Assembly (NCBI GenBank): GCA_012519355.1
Contig: JAAYQJ010000208.1
Location: forward strand, 1 to 32,847
Origin: Tissierellia bacterium
GTDB taxonomy: Bacteria; Bacillota; Clostridia; Tissierellales; Tissierellaceae
Length of the DNA stretch: 32,847 nucleotides
Direction: 5' to 3'
Shown here: positions 23,702-32,351 of the stretch, piece after piece
How the letters are laid out: each line of letters begins with the position of its first letter
How positions within the stretch are numbered: the stretch's first letter is position 1
The notes under the pieces: generated by a model
What the model was told of the DNA's origin: nothing
The model's input: only the letters and a program-made list of their open reading frames with translations
Database searches by the model: none
Program-made: the position numbers and the translations under genes

Positions 23702-24391
23702 TCACCTTTTATACTTCCTAATATATAGTATTATTGATGTCTTTAGAATATCCCAAAATTGCTTTCCCCTATGGATAAAACCCTTTAAATTTCTCTCAGT
23801 AAATCTGTGCTTCATTGTTACAGGTACTTCAATAATTAAATATCCATTATTTATAGTCTGGACAGTCATAGCTAATTCTATTCCATACCTATTAGGTATG
23901 TAGTCAATCCGTTCAAGGACTTCTTTTCTATATACTCTTTGGCCTGATAAGCTAGTATCCATTTGGACTCCAGTAAAATAATATACAGATTTTTTTGCAA
24001 ATCCTTTCACTAATCCAAATCCACCTTTGACTTCTGCCTTTGGGAACTTGGCAATAGATACATCTCCTTTCCCATTTATTATTGGGCCTATGAGTTTTTT
24101 TATTTCCCAGCTAGTCTTTCCTAAATCACCATCTACTAAAGCTAAAAAATCAAAAGTAATGGATTCTATGGCCTTTTTTATTGCATGTCCTTTTCCCTGG
24201 TTAGTTTCTATATCAATAACTGTAACCCCTAGAGACTTACAGATATCTAAGGTATTATCAGTTGAACCATCATTAACTATAACTATTTCATCTATAGTTT
24301 CTATTGTTTTTAATCCATCTATTGTATCCTTAATTAAGTCACTTTCGTTATATACAGGTACTACTGCCACTAGCTTACCCTTCTTAAGCAT
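23702..24391 (-). CDS. Glycosyltransferase family 2 (GT-A, dolichyl-phosphate-mannose-synthase-like)
   Basis: A 229-residue cytoplasmic or membrane-associated GT-A enzyme: VVPVYNE opens the fold, NDGSTDNT binds the nucleotide sugar and VDGDLG is the DXD-type metal site; GQRVYRKEVL follows. It has no membrane anchor of its own. It probably passes a sugar from a nucleotide donor to a lipid or protein acceptor. The ATG at 24391 has AGGAG eight nt upstream; the frame extends seven codons further back into steB. With the GT4 paralogue next to it, it may form a two-step lipid-linked glycan route (inference). Confidence 0.85.
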   Translation of the reverse strand: MLKKGKLVAVVPVYNESDLIKDTIDGLKTIETIDEIVIVNDGSTDNTLDICKSLGVTVIDIETNQGKGHAIKKAIESITFDFLALVDGDLGKTSWEIKKLIGPIINGKGDVSIAKFPKAEVKGGFGLVKGFAKKSVYYFTGVQMDTSLSGQRVYRKEVLERIDYIPNRYGIELAMTVQTINNGYLIIEVPVTMKHRFTERNLKGFIHRGKQFWDILKTSIILYIRKYKR

Positions 24392-24404
24392 ATAATCTCT
24401 CCTA

Positions 24405-25277
24405 CTATTCATTAAAGAACTTATAATGTGGAATTAGGCCAAAGGAGTGTTTTACCCCGAAATTTCCACTGGCTCCATCCATAATTAAGATCATTGCAAC
24501 CTTTCCCATAGTAGTATCAATATTGTCTACAGTTGAGATCCCAAAGGTTTGATATGTGGGTATATAAGAATATTCAACATTTAATTTCTCTACACCTAGA
24601 ACTGGTATATTATAATCTTCTGCCACCTCTATTATGACCTTATCTATTTGATAAATTCTTTTTTTTGCTTCTTCCTTACTTCCACCACAGATAAGTATGT
24701 AATCCACAGCCTCATCATAGTTGCCCATAATTTCAATTATACCTTCCCTTTCAAGGTCTTCTAAAATCACATTGTTATTACCTGAGATAATTGTTTTTGT
24801 TAGTACAGATATTAATTCTTCAACTGGATTACTAATATTATTGGATTGAAACCTATTTAGAATTTCAATTAATCTTTCTTCATTAATTATATCATTACTT
24901 ATTGTTGTTACATTATTTACCTTAGCACCTGCTAACTCTAAGTCCATCCCAATGGCAGAAGTAACATAATCATTATTAGTTTCAATAATAGCAACATTTA
25001 AATCTCTTAACTTGTTTCTTATGATGTGCTCATAGGTTAGGGAAATATATCTATCCTTTATTTCAATTTCATTTTCTAAGTTTTTTTCATTATTTTTTAG
25101 GTTTTGATTTTCTTGAATTAATAATTCCAATTGGTCTTCAATCATATCCGAAATTTTTTCTTTTTGTTCGATAAGAAATTTTTTGGTATTCATTGTAAAG
25201 CCAATGAAAATCCCTATACCTAAGGCAGCAAAAATAGCTACAATAGATATTATATAAAACCTTATATTAGGCAGCAT
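24405..25277 (-). CDS. steB: SteB/MctB-like (copper transporter family) membrane coiled-coil protein
   Basis: A 290-residue protein with one N-terminal membrane helix (about residues 7-28, ISIVAIFAALGIGIFIGF), a coiled-coil (about 36-80, rich in E, K, L) and an extracytoplasmic alpha/beta domain. This layout fits PF11382, first described as the mycobacterial copper channel MctB, and the actinobacterial SteB that acts with SteA in cell division. The gene lies 11 nt after steA with AAGGAGG, so the SteAB pairing is clear. A copper role is doubtful here; septum or envelope function is more likely. Confidence 0.82.
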   Translation of the reverse strand: MLPNIRFYIISIVAIFAALGIGIFIGFTMNTKKFLIEQKEKISDMIEDQLELLIQENQNLKNNEKNLENEIEIKDRYISLTYEHIIRNKLRDLNVAIIETNNDYVTSAIGMDLELAGAKVNNVTTISNDIINEERLIEILNRFQSNNISNPVEELISVLTKTIISGNNNVILEDLEREGIIEIMGNYDEAVDYILICGGSKEEAKKRIYQIDKVIIEVAEDYNIPVLGVEKLNVEYSYIPTYQTFGISTVDNIDTTMGKVAMILIMDGASGNFGVKHSFGLIPHYKFFNE

Positions 25278-25288
25278 AAAAATCCTCC

Positions 25289-26410
25289 TTAAAGATTAAA
25301 GAGTAATCTTATTTTAATTTTTAATAAGGTCAACAAATACTTAGTTAGAGGATTGATAAGGATTAAAATAATAATTGGAATAAATGCTGCTCCTAAAATA
25401 AACCAAAGATATTTAGTTTTAAATGCTGATTTATAGAGTTTATTAACACCCTTTGCATCTACTAAAATTGCCCCTACCTTTAATCTAACTAAAAAGGTAC
25501 TTGCCATTCCAGGCCTACCCTTCTCCAAAAAATCAATCATATTGGAATGGGTACCTACAGCTACAATTAGGTCAGCATTTCTCTCATATCCTAATAAAAG
25601 GGCGATGTCCTCACTTGTTCATGGTGAAGTGAAGATTTTAGATTTTAATCCTAATTTCTTAACCCTGTCTAAACCAGGTGCCCTCCCATCCGAATAGGCA
25701 TGAACGATGATCTCTTTTGCTTGTAAAAGACAATTATCTGATACACTGTCCATATCACCAATAATTATATCAGGTACAAGTCCAAATTCTAAAAGTGCAT
25801 CTCCGCCACCATCCACTCCTATTAAAATAGGCTTCACTTCATCTATATAGGACTTGATAGCCATTAAGTCTTCCTTATAATCTTTGCCTCTAACTACTAC
25901 TAATACATGTCTCCCTTCAATCTTTGTTTCTATTTCAGGTATATTGACTTTCCCTGTTACTAAAGATTTTTCTTTTTTTGCATATTCCAAAGTGTTTTCA
26001 ATAAATTTATTTAGCTCTTCCTCTATATTATCATAACCCAATTTTATCAATTCTTCAATCTTACTATGGCTTATATAGGTACAATCAGTGATTTTTTCAC
26101 CTTGAAAGATTATTTCTTCATCCTTAATTTCAACTACTTCTCCCTCAATAATATTGTCAAAGAAGTTCTTATCTTCAACTTCAAAAATAGGAATATTATT
26201 TTCCATCAGCACAGCAGGACCCCTATTAGGATATTTTCCACTAATAGTTTTTTCAGTATTTATTACACAGGCAATTTTTCTATCTACCAAAGAAAGGGCT
26301 GCCATTTCATCTAAATCTCTATGGGAGATAATAGCGATATCATTTGGGTTTAATCTATTAACTAAGTTCTTTGTTTTTTTATCCTTTCTTGCAACTCCCT
26401 TGATATACAT
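25289..26410 (-). pseudogene. steA: steA, putative cytokinetic-ring protein, interrupted by an in-frame TGA
   Basis: SteA-like protein with a thiamin pyrophosphokinase-type fold (ISHRDLDEMAALSLV; GDMDSVSD; YSDGRAPG) and a C-terminal membrane helix (YLWFILGAAFIPIIILIL). Codon 264 (25619-25621) is TGA, reading SP-stop-TSEDIALLL; the frame continues unshifted to 25289 with family-like sequence (VGTHSNMIDFLEKGRPGMASTFLVRL). Relatives have glycine here (SPGTSED), so a single G-to-T change (GGA to TGA) is the simplest cause: a sequencing error, a recent nonsense mutation or readthrough. The truncated 263-residue product would lose the membrane segment thought to meet SteB. The ATG at 26410 follows GGAGG by seven nt. 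Confidence 0.85.
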
Positions 26411-26476
26411 AATAACCTCCAAAAGCTTATACAAGTATTATTGACAACTTTTTATTTAATTATATCATAATAAAAC

Positions 26477-26508
26477 AAAAGAAAAACATCCCCCTTATGA
26501 GGAGGATG
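26477..26508 (-). terminator. Rho-independent terminator of spo0A
   Basis: A nine-pair stem (26487-26495 with 26500-26508, one G-U) with a four-base loop, followed on the minus strand by TTTTTCTTTTG, three bases after the spo0A stop. Confidence 0.9.
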
Positions 26509-26511
26509 CCT

Positions 26512-27306
26512 CTATACTACTTCCTGTTCCAATCTGAGTTTATCAGCAATTAGTGCAATAAATTCACTATTTGTTGGTTTACCTTTTGAATTATTAACAG
26601 TATATCCAAATAATTGATTTATAGTGTCTATTCTGCCCCTGGTCCAAGCTACTTCTATGGCATGTCTAATTGCCCTTTCTACCCTAGAAGCTGTTGTGTT
26701 ATATTTACTTGCAATAGTTGGGTAGAGTTCCTTTGTTATAGCACCTAAAAAATCCATATCTTCTACTACCATTGTAATGGCTTCTCTTAAATATAAGTAT
26801 CCTTTAATATGAGCTGGAATCCCTATTTCATGGATAATCTTTGTTATTCTAGCTTCTAAGTTGCTCTCTGTTTGCTGAGGTTTGTTTACAGGATAAACTT
26901 CCTTACTATCCTTTATATTGGAAGTAAAATCAGTAGCTGAAATCTGCTTTAATCTTTTAACAAATACTTGGAAGTCAAAGGGTTTAACTACATAATAATG
27001 AGCACCGAGCTCAATAGCCCTTTGAGTGATCTTATCTTGTCCAACTGCAGAAAGAACTATGATTTTTGGAAAATAATCTCCCTCCAAGTTTTGAAGCCTT
27101 TCTAATACCTCTAAACCGTCGAGATGTGGCATGATTATATCTAAAATTAGAACATCTGGCTTTTCACTTTCAACTATTTGTAATGCCTCCACCCCATCTT
27201 TGGCTATACCTATGACTTCAAACTCCTCATAGGATGATATTAGCCTGTTTAAGATCTCACAGAATTCCCTATTATCATCTGCGATTACAATTTTGATTTT
27301 TCTCAT
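26512..27306 (-). CDS. spo0A: Sporulation master regulator Spo0A
   Basis: A 264-residue response regulator that starts sporulation when phosphorylated. Receiver domain ~1-120: acidic pocket Asp10/Asp11, phosphoacceptor Asp56 (LILDIIMP), Ser86 (VLSAVGQ) and Lys108 (VVKPFDF). A Q/S/T linker leads to the Spo0A_C DNA-binding domain (~150-264), whose recognition region ([20 protein letters not shown]) and final block ([15 protein letters not shown]) are family-typical. AGGGGGA precedes the ATG. It lies after spoIVB as in nearly all endospore formers. A sigma-H-like promoter with a Spo0A box is upstream, and a terminator follows. Confidence 0.98.
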   Translation of the reverse strand: MRKIKIVIADDNREFCEILNRLISSYEEFEVIGIAKDGVEALQIVESEKPDVLILDIIMPHLDGLEVLERLQNLEGDYFPKIIVLSAVGQDKITQRAIELGAHYYVVKPFDFQVFVKRLKQISATDFTSNIKDSKEVYPVNKPQQTESNLEARITKIIHEIGIPAHIKGYLYLREAITMVVEDMDFLGAITKELYPTIASKYNTTASRVERAIRHAIEVAWTRGRIDTINQLFGYTVNNSKGKPTNSEFIALIADKLRLEQEVV

Positions 27307-27359
27307 TGATAATCCCCCTGTTTTGATAATTTATTATATAATTATATATCTATATATTT

Positions 27360-27384
27360 ATTCGACAAATAAATAAAATCTCCT
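27360..27384 (-). promoter_or_regulatory. Candidate sigma-H promoter of spo0A
   Basis: AGGA (27381-27384, in GAAGGAGAT) and GAAT (27360-27363) on the minus strand, 17 bp apart, match the sigma-H pattern (RnAGGAWWW ... RnnGAATWW). Bacillus spo0A has a sigma-H promoter in this place. The -10 is overlapped by a Spo0A box. TATAAT-like sequence nearer the gene could add a sigma-A start. Confidence 0.6.
27361..27367 (-). promoter_or_regulatory. Spo0A box on the spo0A promoter
   Basis: Minus-strand TGTCGAA is a perfect Spo0A-binding box (TGNCGAA), lying on the -10 of the sigma-H-like promoter. Spo0A~P could autoregulate here; a position over the -10 would suggest repression, unlike an upstream activating site. 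Confidence 0.55.
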
Positions 27385-27404
27385 TCTTTTTTATAATTTT
27401 TTTC

Positions 27405-27436
27405 AAAATAACCCTAGGATTACCTAGGGTTATTTT
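27405..27436 (-). terminator. Hairpin after spoIVB, probable terminator
   Basis: A perfect 14-bp inverted repeat (AAAATAACCCTAGG, 27405-27418, with its complement at 27423-27436, loop of four). The spoIVB stop codon sits in the loop. The 3' arm ends TTATTTT but no further T run follows on the minus strand, so it is a strong stem with a modest U tract. Confidence 0.55.
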
Positions 27437-28703
27437 GGTGTTCTAACATCCATTCAATAAATATGCCGTAGCCTTTAGTAGGATCGTTTACAAAAACATG
27501 AGTGATAGCTCCAATTAATTTTCCATCTTGTATTATAGGACTACCACTCATCCCCTGAACTATACCGCCAGTCATTTCCAATAGTTTTTTGTCTGTTACT
27601 CTGATTATCATACTTTTTTGATCTGGTTTTGTTTGTGGCTGAACCTTTACAATCTCAACTTCAAACTTTTCTACCTTATTGTCCTTTACTGTAGTATAAA
27701 TATATGCTTTTCCTTCCTTTACTTCCTCTTTAAATCCAATTGGTATAGGTTTATTATTGATTGTATCAAAATACTCTTTTCTTACTGTTCCAAATATGCC
27801 AAAAGAGTTATTCAGGGTTATATCTCCTGCAATATTATTAGCTTCGTAGAATACTCCTCGTATCTCTCCAGGAGAACCTTTTTTCCCCTGTTCTATTTTG
27901 GAAATTTTAGCACTCATTATCTTGCCTTTATCTACAGAAAGTAGTTTTCCTGTGTCTGAATCTACTATTCCATGTCCTAATGCCCCAAATTTACCGCTAT
28001 TTTTGTCTAAATAGGTTAGTGTACCAATGCCAGATGTCTTATCTCTGACCCAAATACCTAACCTGTAACTATTATCCTGTATACATTGTATAGGCTTAGC
28101 TTCAGTAACAAATTCCGCCTTATTTCTTTGAACTAGGATTTTTACCTTTTTATCTTTAATCTCATTCAAAATTTTAACTACATGCTCTGCATCGTTAACC
28201 TTAATCCCGTCTATTTCTATAATACTGTCTCCTACTTTTATACCTGCGTCTTTTGCAGGGCTATATCTTTCATTGTCTATTCCTATTAAATCTGTAACTG
28301 CAACTACCAAAACCCCTCTAGTATTCAATCTAACTCCAATGGCATTCCCGCCTGGAATCAGTTCTGGTCTATCTATCACGTCTATATTGTAATTCTTAAT
28401 AGGAATTAAACCCAAAAATTTTATTTGTATTTCTGCTTTCCCTGTATCAATACCATTTAATAAATAGGTTTTCTTTAAACTGATACTATCAGTGTTGTTT
28501 GAGCTTGCCTCTATTACATTATCTTTTTCTTTATTGGTACTTAAGGAAAAAGGAAAAGTTATATCTAAATTCTTGTTTTCACCTTTGACGATTTTTATAT
28601 TTGAAGGATGAAATAGAATTCTATTTGTCTGTATTGTGAAACTTAATAGAATCAGTATTAAGAATAAAGCTACAAATTTTTTGCTAACTTTTAATCTGCC
28701 CAA
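27420..28703 (-). CDS. spoIVB: SpoIVB peptidase (S55 family)
   Basis: A 427-residue forespore serine peptidase that crosses the space between the membranes and triggers pro-sigma-K processing by cutting SpoIVFA. An N-terminal membrane/signal helix (residues 9-25), a PDZ domain (about 120-195) and the S55 peptidase domain are seen; catalytic His244 is in GHGIVD and catalytic Ser386 in GMSGSP. The start is TTG with AGGAG 12 nt upstream, slightly far but the only reasonable start because a TAG closes the frame further up. It stands before spo0A in the usual recN-spoIVB-spo0A order. Confidence 0.95.
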   Translation of the reverse strand: MGRLKVSKKFVALFLILILLSFTIQTNRILFHPSNIKIVKGENKNLDITFPFSLSTNKEKDNVIEASSNNTDSISLKKTYLLNGIDTGKAEIQIKFLGLIPIKNYNIDVIDRPELIPGGNAIGVRLNTRGVLVVAVTDLIGIDNERYSPAKDAGIKVGDSIIEIDGIKVNDAEHVVKILNEIKDKKVKILVQRNKAEFVTEAKPIQCIQDNSYRLGIWVRDKTSGIGTLTYLDKNSGKFGALGHGIVDSDTGKLLSVDKGKIMSAKISKIEQGKKGSPGEIRGVFYEANNIAGDITLNNSFGIFGTVRKEYFDTINNKPIPIGFKEEVKEGKAYIYTTVKDNKVEKFEVEIVKVQPQTKPDQKSMIIRVTDKKLLEMTGGIVQGMSGSPIIQDGKLIGAITHVFVNDPTKGYGIFIEWMLEHQNNPR

Positions 28704-28763
28704 AGAATTATCACTCTCCTAATTGGCTTTCTTTTATTCACCTCCTATTTGAAATTTCATATA

Positions 28764-28793
28764 TAATTTAGCCTTTTTTGTTGTTATTTATTC
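28764..28793 (-). promoter_or_regulatory. Weak candidate sigma-G promoter of spoIVB
   Basis: Minus-strand GAATA (28789-28793), 18 bp, TAAATTA (28764-28770) matches sigma-G (GMATA ... CATWHTA) at the -35 and at five of seven -10 bases. Bacillus spoIVB is sigma-G dependent. The 180-bp gap here otherwise holds only the recN terminator. Confidence 0.3.
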
Positions 28794-28837
28794 TATATAA
28801 ATATTTTTTAAAATGGGAACTGACCTCAAATTTTCCA

Positions 28838-28871
28838 TAAAAAAAGAGTTTTGATTTTATTCAAAACTCTT
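28838..28871 (-). terminator. Rho-independent terminator of recN
   Basis: AAGAGTTTTGA (28844-28854) pairs with TCAAAACTCTT (28861-28871) over 11 bp, loop of six, followed on the minus strand by a run of T (28843 down to 28838). It closes the xseA-to-recN operon. Confidence 0.92.
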
Positions 28872-28883
28872 AAAGTCCTTTAT

Positions 28884-30578
28884 TTATTTTTTAATTTTTT
28901 TTGACATTTCGATCATTTCCGAAGCATGTTTTAAAGTAGTTTTTGTTAAATTAACTCCACCCAAAAGTCTAGCCATTTCTTCAACTCTTTCCTCATGGGA
29001 AAGTTTTGTTATTTCTGTTATTGTTCTATTGCTTTTGCTAACTTTATTAATAACAAAATGGCTATCTGCTAAAGCTGCTATTTGAGGTAGATGAGAAATA
29101 CATATTACTTGATGATTTTTTGAAATATTATATATTTTTTCTCCAACTATTTGACCAGTCCTACCAGAAATCCCTGTATCAATTTCATCAAATATTAACG
29201 TTGGTATTTTATCTAAATAAGCTAAAATACTTTTAAAAGCCAACATAATTCTTGACATTTCTCCGCCTGAAACAATTTTAGATAAGGATTTTAGTTCTTC
29301 ACCAGGATTTGTAGATATCAGAAACTCAATTTTATCAAAGCCTTGAGGTGTAAACTGAGAAGTTCTCTTAAAGTCTACTTTAAAATCCACATTTGACATA
29401 TTTAGCTGAGATAGCTCAGTTTTTACCTTCTCTTCTAGAATTTTTGCTATTTTTCTACGCATTCCAGAAAGAGAACTACTATGCTTTTCCAATTTGTCTT
29501 CCAATTCTTTGATTTTTTTTAGGGATTTTTCATATTCCTTTTCAAAATTCAATAGCTTGTTTAATCTTTCTTCAGCCTCATGCCTAAATTTAAGTATTAA
29601 ATCTATATTATTACCATATTTCCTTTTCAACTTATTTACAAGGTCTATTCTTTCATGTAAATAGTTTAATCTATCTAAATCTATATCTATATTATTAAGA
29701 TAATAGTTTAATTCCCTACTTATATCTTGTAATTCAAAATTTAAATCTGATAATCTATTATAAAATTCTTCTAACTTATCATCAAATTCCTTTGCTCCAC
29801 TTATTAAAGTTAAAGACTTATTAACTAGATTTATGGCTCCTTGAAAATCATATTCATCCCTATTTAAATGAGATATGGCCAAATCTACAGATTGAGATAT
29901 TTTACTTATATTTGATAATTTCCTAAATTCTGCCTCTATATTGTATTCATCATCTTCAGATAGATTAGCTTCGTCAATCTCCTCTATTTGAAATCTTAAT
30001 ATATCTATTTCTCGATCCCTCTCACTAGTATCCATAGACAAGGATCTAATCTTTTTCTGCTCTTCTTGTAATTCATTATATAGTTCCCTAATCTTTGATT
30101 TTAAGGAAGCAAAATCCTTATCACCAAATGTATCTACTAAAAGCTGATGGTTATTTATATCTAGCAAGGATTGATGTTCATGTTGTCCAAATATATCTAC
30201 TAACTTTGTTGTTATAGTTTTTAGCATGGTTAAATTCATGGTTTTTCCATTTATTTTGGAAAGGCTTGGCCCATTTGCACATATTTCTTTAGTAATTATT
30301 AATAAGTTATCCTGATCTATATCAATAGACAGTTCATCTAATGTTTGCTTTAAAATAGAAATATCTTCAATATAAAAAACTCCCTCTAATACTGATTTGT
30401 CGCAACCAGTACGAATAAAATCTTTGCTTGTCCTAGAGCCTAAGATCATACCCAAGGCTTCAATAATAATCGATTTACCTGAGCCTGTTTCTCCCGTTAT
30501 TACATTAAGCCCTTGTGTGAAATTGATATTTATATTATCAATAATTGCAAAATCTTTTATACTTAATTCTACTAACAT
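28884..30578 (-). CDS. recN: DNA repair protein RecN
   Basis: A 564-residue SMC-like ATPase that works early in double-strand break repair. Walker A is GETGSGKS at residues 29-36; the ABC signature (SKIVSGGEMSRIML) and Walker B (TLIFDEIDTGISG) are near the C-terminus, separated by two long coiled-coil halves (about 150-380). The closing block ICISHLPQIAALAD is family-typical. It begins 29 nt after tlyA, without the argR gene that commonly separates them in other Firmicutes. A strong terminator follows. Confidence 0.97.
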   Translation of the reverse strand: MLVELSIKDFAIIDNININFTQGLNVITGETGSGKSIIIEALGMILGSRTSKDFIRTGCDKSVLEGVFYIEDISILKQTLDELSIDIDQDNLLIITKEICANGPSLSKINGKTMNLTMLKTITTKLVDIFGQHEHQSLLDINNHQLLVDTFGDKDFASLKSKIRELYNELQEEQKKIRSLSMDTSERDREIDILRFQIEEIDEANLSEDDEYNIEAEFRKLSNISKISQSVDLAISHLNRDEYDFQGAINLVNKSLTLISGAKEFDDKLEEFYNRLSDLNFELQDISRELNYYLNNIDIDLDRLNYLHERIDLVNKLKRKYGNNIDLILKFRHEAEERLNKLLNFEKEYEKSLKKIKELEDKLEKHSSSLSGMRRKIAKILEEKVKTELSQLNMSNVDFKVDFKRTSQFTPQGFDKIEFLISTNPGEELKSLSKIVSGGEMSRIMLAFKSILAYLDKIPTLIFDEIDTGISGRTGQIVGEKIYNISKNHQVICISHLPQIAALADSHFVINKVSKSNRTITEITKLSHEERVEEMARLLGGVNLTKTTLKHASEMIEMSKKIKK

Positions 30579-30607
30579 AAAATACCCCCAAGTTAGTATA
30601 AGTTTAA

Positions 30608-31402
30608 CTATAGACTATTATGAGCCTCATCTACAATATCTAAAACCTCTACATCTTCAATTATTTTATCACAGTTATTTTTCAAATAAATTAAAAACTC
30701 AATATTCCCAGTAGCACCCGTTATTGGAGAATATGACAATCCATTAATTCCTAATCCTAATTCCTTAGAAAATTCAACTATTGATTCAATTACTTCAATA
30801 TGAGTATTCTTATCTCTGACTATACCTTTTTTACCCACTTTTTCTCTACCTGCTTCAAATTGTGGTTTAATTAGGGCAATAATTTCTCCCTTATCTTTTA
30901 AAAGACTTTTTGCTACTGGTAAAACCAATCTTAAAGAAATAAAAGACACATCGATTGATATAAAATCTATTTTTTCTCCAATATCATCCAAGGTTACATT
31001 TCTAATATTAGTTCTTTCCATTACAATAACCCTAGAATCATTTCTTAATTTCCAATCTAATTGTCCATATCCTACATCCACTGCAAAAACCTTTAAAGCA
31101 CCATTTTGTAACATACAATCAGTAAAACCACCTGTTGATGCTCCTATATCCATTGCCACCTTATTTACTAAATCAATATTAAATGATTCAATTGCCTTTT
31201 CTAACTTTAAGCCTCCCCTACTAACATAGGTTATTGGGTTCTCTTTTATTGTAATGTCAACATCTTCTTCTAATTTTTCACCGGGTTTGTCAATTCTTTG
31301 ACTCCCAACGAAGACTGAACCTTCCATTATTACTCTTTTCGCTTTTTCTCTAGATTCTACTAGACCCTTTTCATACAAAATAACATCTGCTCTTTTTTTC
31401 AC
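30608..31402 (-). CDS. tlyA: TlyA-family 16S/23S rRNA 2'-O-ribose (cytidine) methyltransferase
   Basis: A 264-residue protein with an N-terminal S4 domain (about residues 1-60, RADVILYEKGLVESREKAKR) and an FtsJ-type methyltransferase domain. The SAM loop is DIGASTGGFTDC (85-96), with a later VDVGYGQLDW, ISIDVSFISL and ALIKPQFEAGREKVGKKGIV block that carries the K-D-K-E catalytic set. TlyA 2'-O-methylates rRNA cytidines in mycobacteria; the Clostridia homologue is assumed to act alike. The name hemolysin A is historical. The RBS is GGAGGAACTTAG, start codon GTG at 31402. Confidence 0.93.
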   Translation of the reverse strand: MKKRADVILYEKGLVESREKAKRVIMEGSVFVGSQRIDKPGEKLEEDVDITIKENPITYVSRGGLKLEKAIESFNIDLVNKVAMDIGASTGGFTDCMLQNGALKVFAVDVGYGQLDWKLRNDSRVIVMERTNIRNVTLDDIGEKIDFISIDVSFISLRLVLPVAKSLLKDKGEIIALIKPQFEAGREKVGKKGIVRDKNTHIEVIESIVEFSKELGLGINGLSYSPITGATGNIEFLIYLKNNCDKIIEDVEVLDIVDEAHNSL

Positions 31403-31480
31403 CTAAGTTCCTCCAAAACACATTTTATCTTGAATTTACAACACATCCAAACTATGAAATATCTATTATACTCACTATAT

Positions 31481-32350
31481 TTATATATCTCTATCAATAA
31501 GCTTACTAGTCAAGACTTCGAAGAATTCAGTATCCCTATTCTTTAGTTTTTTCAAGCTATTAATTGCCTTGTTACTATACTCTTCAACAGCAGACCTTCC
31601 TTTATTAATATCATAAAAGGACAAAAATGTTAACTTTTTAATGTTGGAATCCTTGTCTTTGTCCAATATATCATCCCTAATCTGGTAAGCGAGACCTAGG
31701 TTTAAGCCAAAGTCTCTCATATGTTGAATTTCCTCTTCACTGGCCTCACCAACAATGGCACCTGAAACTAATGCAGATTGAATTAATGCAGCAGTTTTAG
31801 CCTTATACATAAAAATAAGCTTTTCTTCTGTTACTGTATCGTGGCCTAATAGCAAGTCAACTACTTGACCTCCTATCATACCGTAAACACCAGAATACTT
31901 ACTTATTTCTTTTAAAGCCCTTGTATATTTTTTATAGTCTTTTATATCTTTTGAATAATTATCTATAAAATCTAATATAGTCTCAAAAGCTAGGTTTAAT
32001 AACCCATCGCCAGCTAGTATAGCCATAGCATCACCAAACACCTTGTGATTTGTAGGCTTTCCTCTCCTAAAATCGTCATTATCCATAGCTGGTAGATCAT
32101 CATGTATTAGAGAATATGTATGTATCATTTCAATTCCCACAGCAAAAGGCATTATTTCACTAATCTGATTATTAAATATTTCATAGGATTTTATTGCCAT
32201 GATTGGCCTTAATCTTTTACCACCTGTAAAAAGACTATATTCAATAGATTCTAATATTCTCTTTTGAAAACAATCTTTATTATGTACTATTTTTTTTAAC
32301 TCATCATCTATTAAAGATATTACCCTATCCAGTTCATCATTAAAATTCAT
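31481..32350 (-). CDS. ispA: Farnesyl (geranyl) diphosphate synthase
   Basis: A 289-residue trans-prenyltransferase that condenses DMAPP and IPP to farnesyl diphosphate, the precursor of undecaprenyl and menaquinone chains. The first Asp-rich motif is DDLPAMDND (residues 84-92, with the FRRGKPT after it) and the second is RDDILD (225-230); GGKRLRP (43-49) and GGQVVDL support the fold. The loop after the second Asp motif is short (KDSNIKKLTFLSFYDINKG). It overlaps nothing: xseB ends one base earlier with GGAGG upstream of the ATG. It links to IspH at the other end of the window. Confidence 0.95.
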   Translation of the reverse strand: MNFNDELDRVISLIDDELKKIVHNKDCFQKRILESIEYSLFTGGKRLRPIMAIKSYEIFNNQISEIMPFAVGIEMIHTYSLIHDDLPAMDNDDFRRGKPTNHKVFGDAMAILAGDGLLNLAFETILDFIDNYSKDIKDYKKYTRALKEISKYSGVYGMIGGQVVDLLLGHDTVTEEKLIFMYKAKTAALIQSALVSGAIVGEASEEEIQHMRDFGLNLGLAYQIRDDILDKDKDSNIKKLTFLSFYDINKGRSAVEEYSNKAINSLKKLKNRDTEFFEVLTSKLIDRDI

Positions 32351-32351
32351 C

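Noticed and set aside
25619..25621. Selenocysteine or genetic-code reassignment at the steA TGA
   Set aside because: The expected residue is glycine, not cysteine, no SECIS-like stem was seen just downstream, and TGA serves as a true stop in several other genes of the window.
28704..28760. Small reading frame starting at GTG in AGGAGGTG upstream of spoIVB (about 16 codons)
   Set aside because: The start codon would overlap its own Shine-Dalgarno; the encoded peptide is short and unlike any family known to me.
31403..31480. TATAAT-like sequence between ispA and tlyA
   Set aside because: No acceptable -35 at proper spacing; ispA-tlyA-recN is more simply one operon.
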